Positions 8,641 to 16,250 of a stretch of 55,089 nt of DNA are shown one piece after another. Position 1 is the first letter of the stretch, and each line of letters begins with the position of its first letter. The DNA lies in assembly GCA_900752065.1 (NCBI GenBank), contig CAADTT010000084.1:1-55089 (forward strand), read 5' to 3'. A program made the position numbers and the translations under genes. The stretch comes from Lachnospiraceae bacterium. Lineage in GTDB: Bacteria; Bacillota; Clostridia; Lachnospirales; Lachnospiraceae. Under the pieces are notes generated by a model, which saw only the letters and a program-made list of their open reading frames with translations, had not been told where the DNA came from and did not search any database.

Positions 8641-9474
8641 ATGTTTCATATAGGAAGTCACATCTCATCATCAAAAGGCTACGCAGCTCTGGGGCGTCAG
8701 GCTGTTAAGCTGGGCGCAGACACCTTTGCCTTTTTCACGAGAAATCCCAGGGGAGGAAGCGCTAAGGCGATTTCCCGGCCGGATGTGGAACAGTATCTGG
8801 AAATCGCAAAGGAGCATGGGTTTGCGAAGATCGTGGCACATGCGCCCTATACGTTAAACGCTTGTGCGGCAAAAGAGGATATTCGCAGATTTGCCAGAGA
8901 GACCTTCGCAGATGACCTGAGCCGCATGGAGTATACGCCGGGGCAGTATTACAATTTTCATCCGGGCAGCCATGTGGGGCAGGGAGCGGAAAGAGGAATC
9001 GAGCTGATTGCAGATATGCTGAATGAGAACCTGAAGCCGGAGCAGACCACGACGGTGCTTCTGGAAACGATGGCAGGAAAGGGCAGTGAGGTGGGAAGGA
9101 GCTTTGAAGAGCTTCGTGCCATCATCGACAGAGTTAGATTGCAGGAGAAGCTGGGGGTATGCCTGGATACCTGTCATGTGTGGGACGGCGGTTATGATAT
9201 TGTTCATGATCTTGACGGTGTCTTGGATGCGTTTGATCGTGTGATCGGGCTGGACAAGCTGAAAGCGATCCATATCAACGACAGCATGAATCCTATGGGA
9301 AGCCACAAGGACCGTCATGCGAAGATCGGAGAGGGAACCATCGGGCTGGAGGCATTTGGAAGGATCGTGCGGCATCCGGCGCTGCAGGGACTTCCGTTCA
9401 TACTGGAGACGCCGAACGATGACGCAGGATGGGCAGCGGAGATTGCCATGCTGCGAAGGATGGCGGAGGAATAA
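8641..9474 (+). CDS. nfo: Deoxyribonuclease IV (AP endonuclease)
   Basis: A 277-residue TIM-barrel, zinc-dependent endonuclease that cuts 5' to abasic sites in base-excision repair. The metal ligands stand in 'HPGSHVG' (107-113), 'LLETMAG' (about 140), 'CLDTCHVWD' (about 174-182), 'IHINDS' and the closing 'ILETPN'. The length is normal. An upstream in-frame ATG at 8584 would add 19 basic residues not usual for the family; MFHIGSHIS is the conserved N-terminus and has GCAGGAG 7 nt upstream, so 8641 is chosen. It is a single gene ending at a hairpin shared with tRNA-Cys. Confidence 0.93.
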   Translation: MFHIGSHISSSKGYAALGRQAVKLGADTFAFFTRNPRGGSAKAISRPDVEQYLEIAKEHGFAKIVAHAPYTLNACAAKEDIRRFARETFADDLSRMEYTPGQYYNFHPGSHVGQGAERGIELIADMLNENLKPEQTTTVLLETMAGKGSEVGRSFEELRAIIDRVRLQEKLGVCLDTCHVWDGGYDIVHDLDGVLDAFDRVIGLDKLKAIHINDSMNPMGSHKDRHAKIGEGTIGLEAFGRIVRHPALQGLPFILETPNDDAGWAAEIAMLRRMAEE

Positions 9475-9508
9475 GATTTTATGTATGGTTTGCATTTTAA
9501 GGCATGAA

Positions 9509-9537
9509 AAAAGGACTAACACTTCGTTAGTCCTTTT
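9509..9537. terminator. Bidirectional terminator between nfo and tRNA-Cys
   Basis: AAGGACTAAC pairs with GTTAGTCCTT around a 4-5 nt loop, with A runs on one side and T runs on the other. It can end both nfo (plus) and the tRNA pair (minus). Confidence 0.75.
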
Positions 9538-9540
9538 CAG

Positions 9541-9611
9541 AGGCGACAACCAGATTTGAACTGGTGATAAGGGTGTTGCAGACCCGTGCCTTACCACTTG
9601 GCTATGTCGCC
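9541..9611 (-). tRNA. tRNA-Cys (GCA)
   Basis: On the minus strand, GGCGACA pairs with TGTCGCC. The anticodon loop CTGCAAC gives GCA. The T-arm contains GTTCAAATC. CCA is not encoded. It is co-transcribed with the upstream tRNA-Glu from the promoter at 9789-9817. Confidence 0.93.
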
Positions 9612-9683
9612 TTGCTCGAAAGCTTTTTTATTATATCAAAAGGTTTTTGAATTGTCAAGAAGAAATTTAAAAACTTTTTGAAG

Positions 9684-9755
9684 TGACTCCTACGGGAATC
9701 GAACCCGTGTTACCGCCGTGAAAGGGCGATGTCTTAACCGCTTGACCAAGGAGCC
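9684..9755 (-). tRNA. tRNA-Glu (UUC)
   Basis: On the minus strand, GGCTCCT pairs with AGGAGTC. The anticodon loop CTTTCAC gives TTC. The T-arm contains GGTTCGATTCC. It is the first gene of a two-tRNA unit, with 72 nt to tRNA-Cys. Confidence 0.93.
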
Positions 9756-9788
9756 ATAGGAATCTCTCAGTCGTGACGACCAGATTAC

Positions 9789-9817
9789 ATGATATCATAA
9801 AATAGTATGGAATGCAA
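9789..9817 (-). promoter_or_regulatory. Promoter of the tRNA-Glu/tRNA-Cys unit
   Basis: Read on the minus strand, TTGCAT (9812-9817) and TATCAT (9789-9794) are 17 bp apart, about 34 bp before the tRNA-Glu 5' end. Confidence 0.6.
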
Positions 9818-9842
9818 GAACTTTTTTTGGTAAAATAAATAA

Positions 9843-9860
9843 CAGTTCAGCCATGCCCGG
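9843..9860 (+). repeat. Fragment of a dispersed palindromic repeat
   Basis: CAGTTCAGCCATGCC matches, with one change, an arm of the long palindrome at 27312-27402. Only one arm is present here. Confidence 0.4.
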
Positions 9861-9922
9861 CAAAACAAAAGTGCTGCAAAGCGAGGAGAAGCTGTTACGG
9901 ATAAGAAAGTGAGGAAAACGGT

Positions 9923-10939
9923 ATGGAAAATGAAGATATACGCATTGAGCATTCAATTATACATATTTTAGACTCCAGCGTGGGAGTTCCGGTGCTGTCG
10001 GACGCGGAGCTGGAGCACGGCTCTGACTTCGGAGATTTTCTGCGGGCGCATATCCTGCGGATCGCAGGGAGCGATGATAGTAAAAGCTGCAGCTTTGATA
10101 AGGAGGAATCGACGATTTATCCGCTGTTGACGGACTGGAAGGAGGAGCGGTTCGCGGAGGTTTCCGGGCAGATTGCAGGGGAGCTGTATGCAATCATGAA
10201 TTCGAATATCGACATTCCGTCGGCGGATCTTCTGGTGGTACAGTATTCGGCGGAGCAGCACCCCTATCTGGCATTGCTGAAAATGAACTATAAGACCAGC
10301 TATACCCATAGGACAAACTCCGATCCCTGGGGCAATCATAATGATGTGATCAAATATAAAGCGATTTTGCCCGGGGAGAAACAGAAGCTAACGGAGGCGG
10401 CTCTGATCAGCCTGGAGGATTATTCGATCCGGCTGATCGAGAAAAAATATGAGGTCAATGGTGTGAAGACCAACTATTTTTCCACCCTGTTTTTGAAATG
10501 CAAAGGCTCCATGTCACCGAAGACGAAGCTGGCGATCGTCAACCGGACGGTGGCGGATGTCCAGAAGAAATATTATGGTGAGTCGGAGCAGTTTGAGGCG
10601 CAGATGGAGGCGAAGAGCATCATCAATCAGGAGCTGGCCGAGAAGGGAAGCCTGGATGTGCCGGAGGTCATCGGACGGATTTTCAGGGGAAATACGGAAA
10701 TGGAAGAAGAAGTGCGGGAGAAGCTGGACAAATGGAAGATCACGGACGTTCCGGTGGCGCCTCAGAATCCCGGTACGACGAGAAAGTTTGAAAAACAGCA
10801 TTTGATGACGGATACAGGGATCGAGATTAAAATTCCGATGGAGGCGTATGATAATAAGGATACCATTGAATTTATCACGAATCCGGACGGGACGATCTCT
10901 GTTCTGATCAAAAACATCGGAAAGATCGAGAGCCGGTAG
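9923..10939 (+). CDS. Nucleoid-associated protein, NdpA/YejK-type
   Basis: A 338-residue cytoplasmic protein of the 37-kDa nucleoid-associated family (PF04245 type). The N-terminus 'IRIEHSIIHILDSSVGVPVLSD' is characteristic (matched by pattern). The rest is a mixed alpha/beta domain with a charged helical part near 195-270. Family members bind DNA and associate with the nucleoid; an exact role is not settled. GTGAGGAAAACGGT precedes the ATG. The next gene begins 13 nt after its stop, so the two are probably one unit. Confidence 0.85.
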   Translation: MENEDIRIEHSIIHILDSSVGVPVLSDAELEHGSDFGDFLRAHILRIAGSDDSKSCSFDKEESTIYPLLTDWKEERFAEVSGQIAGELYAIMNSNIDIPSADLLVVQYSAEQHPYLALLKMNYKTSYTHRTNSDPWGNHNDVIKYKAILPGEKQKLTEAALISLEDYSIRLIEKKYEVNGVKTNYFSTLFLKCKGSMSPKTKLAIVNRTVADVQKKYYGESEQFEAQMEAKSIINQELAEKGSLDVPEVIGRIFRGNTEMEEEVREKLDKWKITDVPVAPQNPGTTRKFEKQHLMTDTGIEIKIPMEAYDNKDTIEFITNPDGTISVLIKNIGKIESR

Positions 10940-10952
10940 CGAGGAGGGCAGG

Positions 10953-11741
10953 ATGAAGCTTGCACTGTGTCAGACAAATATTTTATGGGAAGAGAAGGAA
11001 GAAAACCTCAGGAGAGCCAGGAGGTGGATACGGGAAGCGAAAGAGGCGGGAGCGGAGCTGATCCTGTTTCCGGAGATGAGCTTTACCGGATTTTCCATGA
11101 ATACAGAGAATACGGCGGAGAAAGATAGAAAAACTGTCCATGCAGTACAGCAGATGGCGGTGAAATACGGCATAGCGGTTGGATTTGGCTGGACGGAACG
11201 GACAGAAGGGAAGGCGAGGAATCATTATACGGTGACAGACGAAAACGGGGAAACGCTGTGTGATTATGTAAAGCTGCATCCTTTCAGCTATTCCGGTGAG
11301 GACTGCTTTTTTGAGGCAGGACAGGAGCTTGTGCGATTTTCTGTGGGAAATCTGCGCATCGGTATTTTGCTGTGTTATGATCTTCGGTTTCCGGAGCCGT
11401 TTCAGGTGCTGGCGGAGCGCTGTGATCTGATCGCCGTGCCTGCCAACTGGCCGGAGAGACGCCGGGAGCACTGGAAATGTCTGCTTCAGGCGAGAGCTAT
11501 CGAGTGTCAGGTTTATCTGGCAGGAATCAACTGCTGCGGAAAACAGGAGGGACTTATTTATACAGGAGATAGCTGTGTGTTTGCGCCGGACGGCAGCAGG
11601 CTGGCGGGATTTCTGGAGGAAGAGGGAAGCCTGCTTCTGGATATTCCGGAGGATGTGCAGAAATACAGGGAAAGCTTTCCGGTGCGCCGGGACAGAAGGT
11701 GGGAGCTTTACCGGAAGTGGTACTCCGCTCCAGTCCATTAA
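10953..11741 (+). CDS. Nitrilase-family carbon-nitrogen hydrolase (omega-amidase-like)
   Basis: A 262-residue cytoplasmic enzyme of the nitrilase superfamily. The Glu-Lys-Cys triad is visible: Glu in 'LFPEMSFTG' (about 40), Lys in 'YVKLHPF' (about 107) and Cys in 'ILLCYDLRFPE' (about 141). It hydrolyses the C-N bond of small amides. The overall pattern is nearest to omega-amidases that turn 2-oxoglutaramate or 2-oxosuccinamate into the 2-oxoacid and ammonia, but the substrate cannot be fixed from sequence. A GAGGAGGG site sits just before the ATG. It follows the nucleoid protein gene closely. Confidence 0.85.
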   Translation: MKLALCQTNILWEEKEENLRRARRWIREAKEAGAELILFPEMSFTGFSMNTENTAEKDRKTVHAVQQMAVKYGIAVGFGWTERTEGKARNHYTVTDENGETLCDYVKLHPFSYSGEDCFFEAGQELVRFSVGNLRIGILLCYDLRFPEPFQVLAERCDLIAVPANWPERRREHWKCLLQARAIECQVYLAGINCCGKQEGLIYTGDSCVFAPDGSRLAGFLEEEGSLLLDIPEDVQKYRESFPVRRDRRWELYRKWYSAPVH

Positions 11742-11808
11742 GAAAATCTTCAGTTCCTGTTTACAACACGTTTACACCCCTTTGTATATTTTGGTATGGA
11801 CCGGGATT

Positions 11809-11814
11809 TATAAT
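11809..11814 (+). promoter_or_regulatory. Candidate -10 box for the MurE-like gene
   Basis: A perfect TATAAT lies 75 bp upstream of the start. No convincing -35 stands at 16-18 bp; TTGTAT at 11782-11787 is 21 bp away. The box is plausible but unproven. Confidence 0.3.
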
Positions 11815-11888
11815 CATCGTAGAAAAGGACAGACTTTGAAACTTTTCAGGGACATGCGGACTCTAATGGATAGAGGATCAGCGGGGGG

Positions 11889-13442
11889 ATGAAGACAATG
11901 AATGTAACACAGTATCTGGAATTGTTAAAAAACGAAGGGTTAGTCCTGTCTTATAACCTGTATCAGCAGGGAAAGGCGGACATCAGTCATATGACTTATG
12001 CATCAGGAGCCGTAAAAGAAGGTACCATGTTTCTGTGCAAAGGGGCTGGATTTAAAAAAGAATATTTGCTGGATGCCGTACAGAGGGGAGCTGCGGCATA
12101 TGTCAGCGAAACACATTATGAGATGGAAAAAGAGGTTCCGTACATTCTGGTAAGGAGCATGAGGAAGGCAATGCCGGTACTGGCAAAGGCATTTTATGGC
12201 AGACCGGATGAGGAGCTTTGGCTGACAGGAGTTACGGGAACGAAGGGAAAAACGACCTGCGTATATTACATTCGGGCGATTCTGGACGAGTACCTTCGGG
12301 CGAAGGGAAAAGCGCCTTCGGGTCTGCTTTCTACGATCGAGACTTTTGACGGCGTGGATTGCAGGGAATCGGAGCTGACCACACCGGAGTCACTGGAGCT
12401 GTTCCGGCATCTCAGAAATGCGGCAGATTCCGGCATGGATCATATGACGATGGAGGTATCCAGCCAGGCCCTCAAATATCACAGGGTACGCAAGATCAAG
12501 TTTGACGTGGGAGTATTTTTAAATATTTCAGAGGATCACATTAGTCCGGTTGAGCATCAGGATTTTGAGGATTACTTTAGTGCAAAACTATCCCTTTTCA
12601 AGCAGACCGGGACGGCGTGTGTGAATCTGGATTCTGACCATGCGAAAAGGGTTCTGGCGGCGGCCAGAATGTCTGAGCGGATCATCACCTTTGGAACGAA
12701 AGGAAATCCGGATATCCTGGGAAAAAATATTCGGATGAAAAACGGAAATATTTCTTTTGATGTGGTATGCCGGGAATTTAAGCACAGCTTTACCCTTGCC
12801 ATGCATGGAATGTTTAATGTAGAAAACGCCCTGGCAGCTATTGCCGCGGCTTATGCGATGGGGATTCCGGCAGAATATATGGAAGCAGGGCTGGCGAAGA
12901 CGAGAGTACGGGGAAGAATGGAAGAGTACGCAAGTGAGGACGGTAAGCTGCGGGCCATCGTAGACTTTGCCCATAACCGGCTGAGCTTTGAAAAATTGTT
13001 TGAATCTGTACTGATGGAATATCCGGGTTACCGGGTGGTGACGATTTTCGGCTGCCCGGGGGGAAAGGCATTTAACAGGAGGAGAGATCTGGGGCTGATC
13101 GCCGGGCTATTTTCCAGGAAGGTTTATCTGGCGGCCGATGATCCGGGGATGGAAGACCCGGAGGATATCTCCAGAGAAATCGGGGAATACCTCGAAGTCG
13201 TAGGCTGTCCCTACGAGTACATCGAAGACAGGGGACAGGCGATCCAGAAGGCGATCAGAGAGATGGAGGAAAAGACTGTGCTGCTGGTGCTGGGAAAAGG
13301 AAATGAGGCACGGCAGAAGTATGGAAAAGTGTCTTATAAAGTTCCTTCGGATGGCGAATTTGTGCAGATCGGCATCCAGGAGTATGACAGAAAGCAGCGC
13401 ATCCGGCAGATATGTAATAGAAAGGTGATGGCTACCGCTTAG
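11889..13442 (+). CDS. Mur ligase, MurE-like paralogue
   Basis: A 517-residue cytoplasmic ATP-dependent amino-acid ligase related to UDP-MurNAc-tripeptide synthetase. It has an N-terminal UDP-binding domain (1-105), a central ATPase with P-loop 'GVTGTKGKTT' (about 115-124), 'MEVSSQAL', 'NISEDHISPVEHQ' and 'HGMFNVENALAA', and a C-terminal domain. Two diagnostic MurE spots differ: the usual 'VDYAHTPD' is 'VDFAHNRL', and the amino-acid selecting 'DNPR' is 'DDPGMEDP'. It therefore may add a residue other than diaminopimelate, or act on another substrate. A GGGGGG-rich site precedes the ATG. It is likely a paralogue, since MurE proper normally sits in the division cluster. Confidence 0.8.
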   Translation: MKTMNVTQYLELLKNEGLVLSYNLYQQGKADISHMTYASGAVKEGTMFLCKGAGFKKEYLLDAVQRGAAAYVSETHYEMEKEVPYILVRSMRKAMPVLAKAFYGRPDEELWLTGVTGTKGKTTCVYYIRAILDEYLRAKGKAPSGLLSTIETFDGVDCRESELTTPESLELFRHLRNAADSGMDHMTMEVSSQALKYHRVRKIKFDVGVFLNISEDHISPVEHQDFEDYFSAKLSLFKQTGTACVNLDSDHAKRVLAAARMSERIITFGTKGNPDILGKNIRMKNGNISFDVVCREFKHSFTLAMHGMFNVENALAAIAAAYAMGIPAEYMEAGLAKTRVRGRMEEYASEDGKLRAIVDFAHNRLSFEKLFESVLMEYPGYRVVTIFGCPGGKAFNRRRDLGLIAGLFSRKVYLAADDPGMEDPEDISREIGEYLEVVGCPYEYIEDRGQAIQKAIREMEEKTVLLVLGKGNEARQKYGKVSYKVPSDGEFVQIGIQEYDRKQRIRQICNRKVMATA

Positions 13443-13549
13443 CCAAGAGGGGATCGGCCCCTCGGCGCAGACGACTTTAAAGGAGATGGCATAGGAGCAA
13501 TTTTGGGGGAATGAGAGCTGTAAATCCATCCGGGTTTATGGTATGATAG

Positions 13550-13594
13550 GTTCTGGATAACCGGAGTAAGAAAAGGTTATCCAGAACTTATTTT
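13550..13594 (+). terminator. Hairpin before the HD-Maf gene
   Basis: A 13-bp perfect stem (GTTCTGGATAACC with GGTTATCCAGAAC) is followed by TTATTTTA. It could end the MurE-like transcript. Because TATGAT at 13542-13547 just upstream could be a -10 box, it could also be a 5' hairpin of the HD-Maf mRNA. Confidence 0.55.
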
Positions 13595-13611
13595 AATGAT
13601 AAGGAGCAGAC

Positions 13612-14955
13612 ATGGACGCAGAAAAGATATTTTTAGATTATGCGGAAGGCTACGACAGGAGCAATGGAAAAATCGAGCTGAAAATCGTACATACGCTGGC
13701 GGTGGCGAAGGGGATGGACAGACTCACAGAGGCGCTGCATTTGACGGAGCGTCAGCGTTACCTGGCGCATATCTGTGCAGTCTTTCATGATATCGGAAGA
13801 TTTGAGCAGGTCAGGCGATATGACACGTTTCTGGATCATCTGAGCGTGGATCACGCCTGGATGAGCTGCGAGGTTTTAAAGAAGGAAGGATTTCTGGGGG
13901 AGCTGAAGGAGCGGGAGCGGCAGCAGGTTTTGACAGCGATACAAAACCATAACCGCTTTCAGATAGAGGAGGGGCTGGATGAGGAGACTCTGCTTCTCTG
14001 CAAGCTGATCCGGGATGCGGACAAAAGCGATATCTTCCGGGTATTTGCCTGTGAGGATATGGTGGACACCATGGGAGAGACGGAGGAACAGGTGGCGCAG
14101 GAGACGGTAACAGATGCAGTCTTTCAGAGTATCCTGGAGCACCGCTGCATAAAGAAGGAGGAGCGTCAGACAGGGCTGGATAAATGGGTGACGTTTCTCG
14201 GATTCTTTTTTGACTTCTATTTCAAAGAAAGCATGGCCTTTTCCATGAAAGACGGGTATTACAGGAAGCCCTTTGACCGGGTGGTGTTTGCAGATCCGGA
14301 GACGGGCAGGCGGATACAGATGATTTTGGAGGAGGTTGAAAATTACATCCGGACAGAATTGATGAGTCCAGCGGAAAAGATCATTCTTGCCTCTGCGTCC
14401 CCGAGGCGCAGGGAACTTTTGGCACAGGCAGGCTTTTCTTTTGAAGTAAAGGTAAGTGATGCCGAGGAGACGACCACGGAAAGAAAGCCGGAAAAGATCG
14501 TGGAGGAGCTGGCACTGCGGAAAGCGGAGGCAGCAGCGGCGGAGGAGGAAGACGCGCTGGTCATCGGAGCAGACACGATCGTGGCGGCAGATGGGAAGAT
14601 TCTGGGTAAGCCTCACAGCAGAGAGGAAGCATTTGCCATGCTGTCCATGCTTCAGGGCAGGACGCATCAGGTATACACCGGAGTAGCGCTGATCTTGAAA
14701 GAATCAGGCGCAGAGAGACGGCAGGTTTTTTCTGAAAAAACAGATGTTACCATGTATTCCATGACAGAACAGGAAATCCGGGCGTATATTAATACGGGGG
14801 AACCGATGGATAAGGCAGGAGCCTATGGAATCCAGGGACGCGCTGCAATTTATATCGAAAGGATTGACGGCGATTACAACAATGTGGTGGGACTTCCGAT
14901 CGCACGGCTGTATCAGGAACTGAAGAGAGGGGAAGCGCCTCATCGAAAAAAGTAA
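13612..14955 (+). CDS. Fused HD-domain phosphohydrolase and Maf nucleotide pyrophosphatase
   Basis: A 447-residue cytoplasmic fusion. Residues 1-245 form an HD-type metal-dependent phosphohydrolase: His in 'KIVHTLAVAKG', the HD pair in 'VFHDIGRFEQ', and a late Asp in 'RDADKSDIF'. Residues about 253-440 form a Maf/YhdE-type protein with 'ILASASPRRRELL', 'GADTIVAADGKILGKP' and 'MDKAGAYGIQGRAA'; Maf proteins hydrolyse dTTP, UTP or modified NTPs to monophosphates. An in-frame ATG at 14362 lies at the junction but has no ribosome site, so one polypeptide is expected. AAGGAGCAG precedes the ATG at 13612. Both halves act on nucleotides or phosphate esters, so a joint house-cleaning role is inferred. 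Confidence 0.88.
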   Translation: MDAEKIFLDYAEGYDRSNGKIELKIVHTLAVAKGMDRLTEALHLTERQRYLAHICAVFHDIGRFEQVRRYDTFLDHLSVDHAWMSCEVLKKEGFLGELKERERQQVLTAIQNHNRFQIEEGLDEETLLLCKLIRDADKSDIFRVFACEDMVDTMGETEEQVAQETVTDAVFQSILEHRCIKKEERQTGLDKWVTFLGFFFDFYFKESMAFSMKDGYYRKPFDRVVFADPETGRRIQMILEEVENYIRTELMSPAEKIILASASPRRRELLAQAGFSFEVKVSDAEETTTERKPEKIVEELALRKAEAAAAEEEDALVIGADTIVAADGKILGKPHSREEAFAMLSMLQGRTHQVYTGVALILKESGAERRQVFSEKTDVTMYSMTEQEIRAYINTGEPMDKAGAYGIQGRAAIYIERIDGDYNNVVGLPIARLYQELKRGEAPHRKK

Positions 14956-14963
14956 AAAGGTAG

Positions 14964-14992
14964 TTGAAATCTCCATCCTTTTGTGGTAGAAT
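14964..14992 (+). promoter_or_regulatory. Sigma-A promoter of carAB
   Basis: TTGAAA (14964-14969) and TAGAAT (14987-14992) are separated by 17 bp. Transcription should begin near 15000, giving a leader of about 180 nt before carA. The promoter starts only 9 bp after the HD-Maf stop. Confidence 0.75.
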
Positions 14993-15004
14993 CTTAACAA
15001 TTTG

Positions 15005-15132
15005 AGTACTTATAGGTCAACGGGGACCAAAAAGTGTCAGGGGGACTTTATAAGTATTTTATGCATTAGTATGTAAGGAAACGAAGAGGGGGTAGGCTCT
15101 CTGCTCCTGGCAGAGAAGCTTATCTTCTTTTT
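15005..15132 (+). promoter_or_regulatory. Structured carA leader, candidate attenuator or riboswitch
   Basis: The leader can form a closing stem (15005-15014 with 15049-15058, 10 bp) around two small hairpins (GGTC/GACC at 15015-15028 and AAAGT/ACTTT at 15031-15049), a three-way junction. A second hairpin (15096-15104 with 15110-15119, one bulge) is followed by TTCTTTTTA and looks like an intrinsic terminator. The second hairpin lies between two near-identical 18-nt sequences (15059-15076 and 15131-15148). No PyrR box and no T-box signature was recognised. A role in pyrimidine or arginine control is inferred from position. Confidence 0.45.
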
Positions 15133-15176
15133 ATGTGTTAGTATGTATCAATCAACGACGAAAGGACAGGTGGCAA

Positions 15177-16250
15177 ATGAAAGCGTTTCTAATTTTAGAG
15201 GACGGTACCGTATTTTCCGGCACCAGCATTGGTTCCAGAAAGGAAATCATCAGCGAAATCGTATTTAACACATCAATGACAGGATATCTTGAGGTGCTGA
15301 CTGATCCATCTTATGCAGGACAGGCAGTCGTGATGACTTATCCCCTCATTGGCAACTATGGCATCTGTCATGAAGATATGGAGTCTGCAAAGCCGTGGCC
15401 GGATGGCTACATCGTCAGGGAACTCTCCCGCATCCCCAGCAATTTCCGAAGTGAAGACACAATTCAGCATTTCTTAGAAAAGCACGACATTCCGGGCATC
15501 TCCGGTATCGATACCAGAGCACTTACAAAGATTCTCCGTGAAAAGGGAACCATGAATGGCATGATCACTACGAACGAGAATTATCAGGTCGAAGAAATCC
15601 TTCCAAAACTCGCAGCTTATACAACAGGGAAAGTGGTAGAAAAAGTAACGTGCAGGGAAAAATATGTGCTGGAAGGGGACGGCCCGAAGGTGGCGCTTTT
15701 GGATCTGGGAGCAAAGAGAAACATCGCCCGCTCCTTAAATAAGAGAGGCTGTCAGGTGACGGTTTATCCGGCGCTCACATCTGCGGAGGAGATCATTGCC
15801 TCGCATCCGGATGGAATCATGCTTTCCAACGGGCCGGGGGATCCGAAGGAATGTACTACAGTGATTGAAGAGATCCGGAAGCTCTATCAGACGGATATTC
15901 CGATCTTCGCCATCTGTCTGGGACATCAGCTCATGGCGCTGGCGAACGGGGCGGATACCCACAAAATGAAGTACGGACACCGGGGAGGAAATCATCCGGT
16001 GAAGGATCTGCGGACGGGAAAGGTTTATATTTCTTCCCAGAATCACGGATATGTGGTAGATACGGATCACCTGGATCCGTCAGTGGCAGTTCCGGCCTTT
16101 GTAAACGTGAACGACGGCACCAACGAGGGACTGGCATACACCGGAAAAAATATTTTCACAGTGCAGTTTCATCCGGAAGCATGTCCGGGACCGATGGATT
16201 CCGGATACCTGTTTGACCGTTTTCTTAAAATGATGGAGGTGAATCACTAA
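15177..16250 (+). CDS. carA: Carbamoyl-phosphate synthase small subunit
   Basis: A 357-residue glutaminase subunit that supplies ammonia from glutamine to CarB for carbamoyl phosphate, the precursor of pyrimidines and arginine. The N-terminal CPSase domain starts MKAFLILEDGTVFSG. The class I amidotransferase domain has 'LSNGPGDP', the nucleophile Cys in 'AICLGHQLM' (about 247) and His/Glu in 'QFHPEACPGP' (about 332-334). An upstream in-frame ATG at 15135 would add 14 residues not usual for the family; 15177 has AGGTGG upstream and matches the conserved N-terminus. The stop overlaps the carB start (TAATG), so the two are translationally coupled. Confidence 0.95.
   Translation: MKAFLILEDGTVFSGTSIGSRKEIISEIVFNTSMTGYLEVLTDPSYAGQAVVMTYPLIGNYGICHEDMESAKPWPDGYIVRELSRIPSNFRSEDTIQHFLEKHDIPGISGIDTRALTKILREKGTMNGMITTNENYQVEEILPKLAAYTTGKVVEKVTCREKYVLEGDGPKVALLDLGAKRNIARSLNKRGCQVTVYPALTSAEEIIASHPDGIMLSNGPGDPKECTTVIEEIRKLYQTDIPIFAICLGHQLMALANGADTHKMKYGHRGGNHPVKDLRTGKVYISSQNHGYVVDTDHLDPSVAVPAFVNVNDGTNEGLAYTGKNIFTVQFHPEACPGPMDSGYLFDRFLKMMEVNH

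Noticed and set aside
15000..15176. PyrR site or T-box in the carA leader
   Set aside because: I could find neither the PyrR loop consensus nor the T-box AGGGTGG-type sequence; the leader is left as an unassigned structured RNA.
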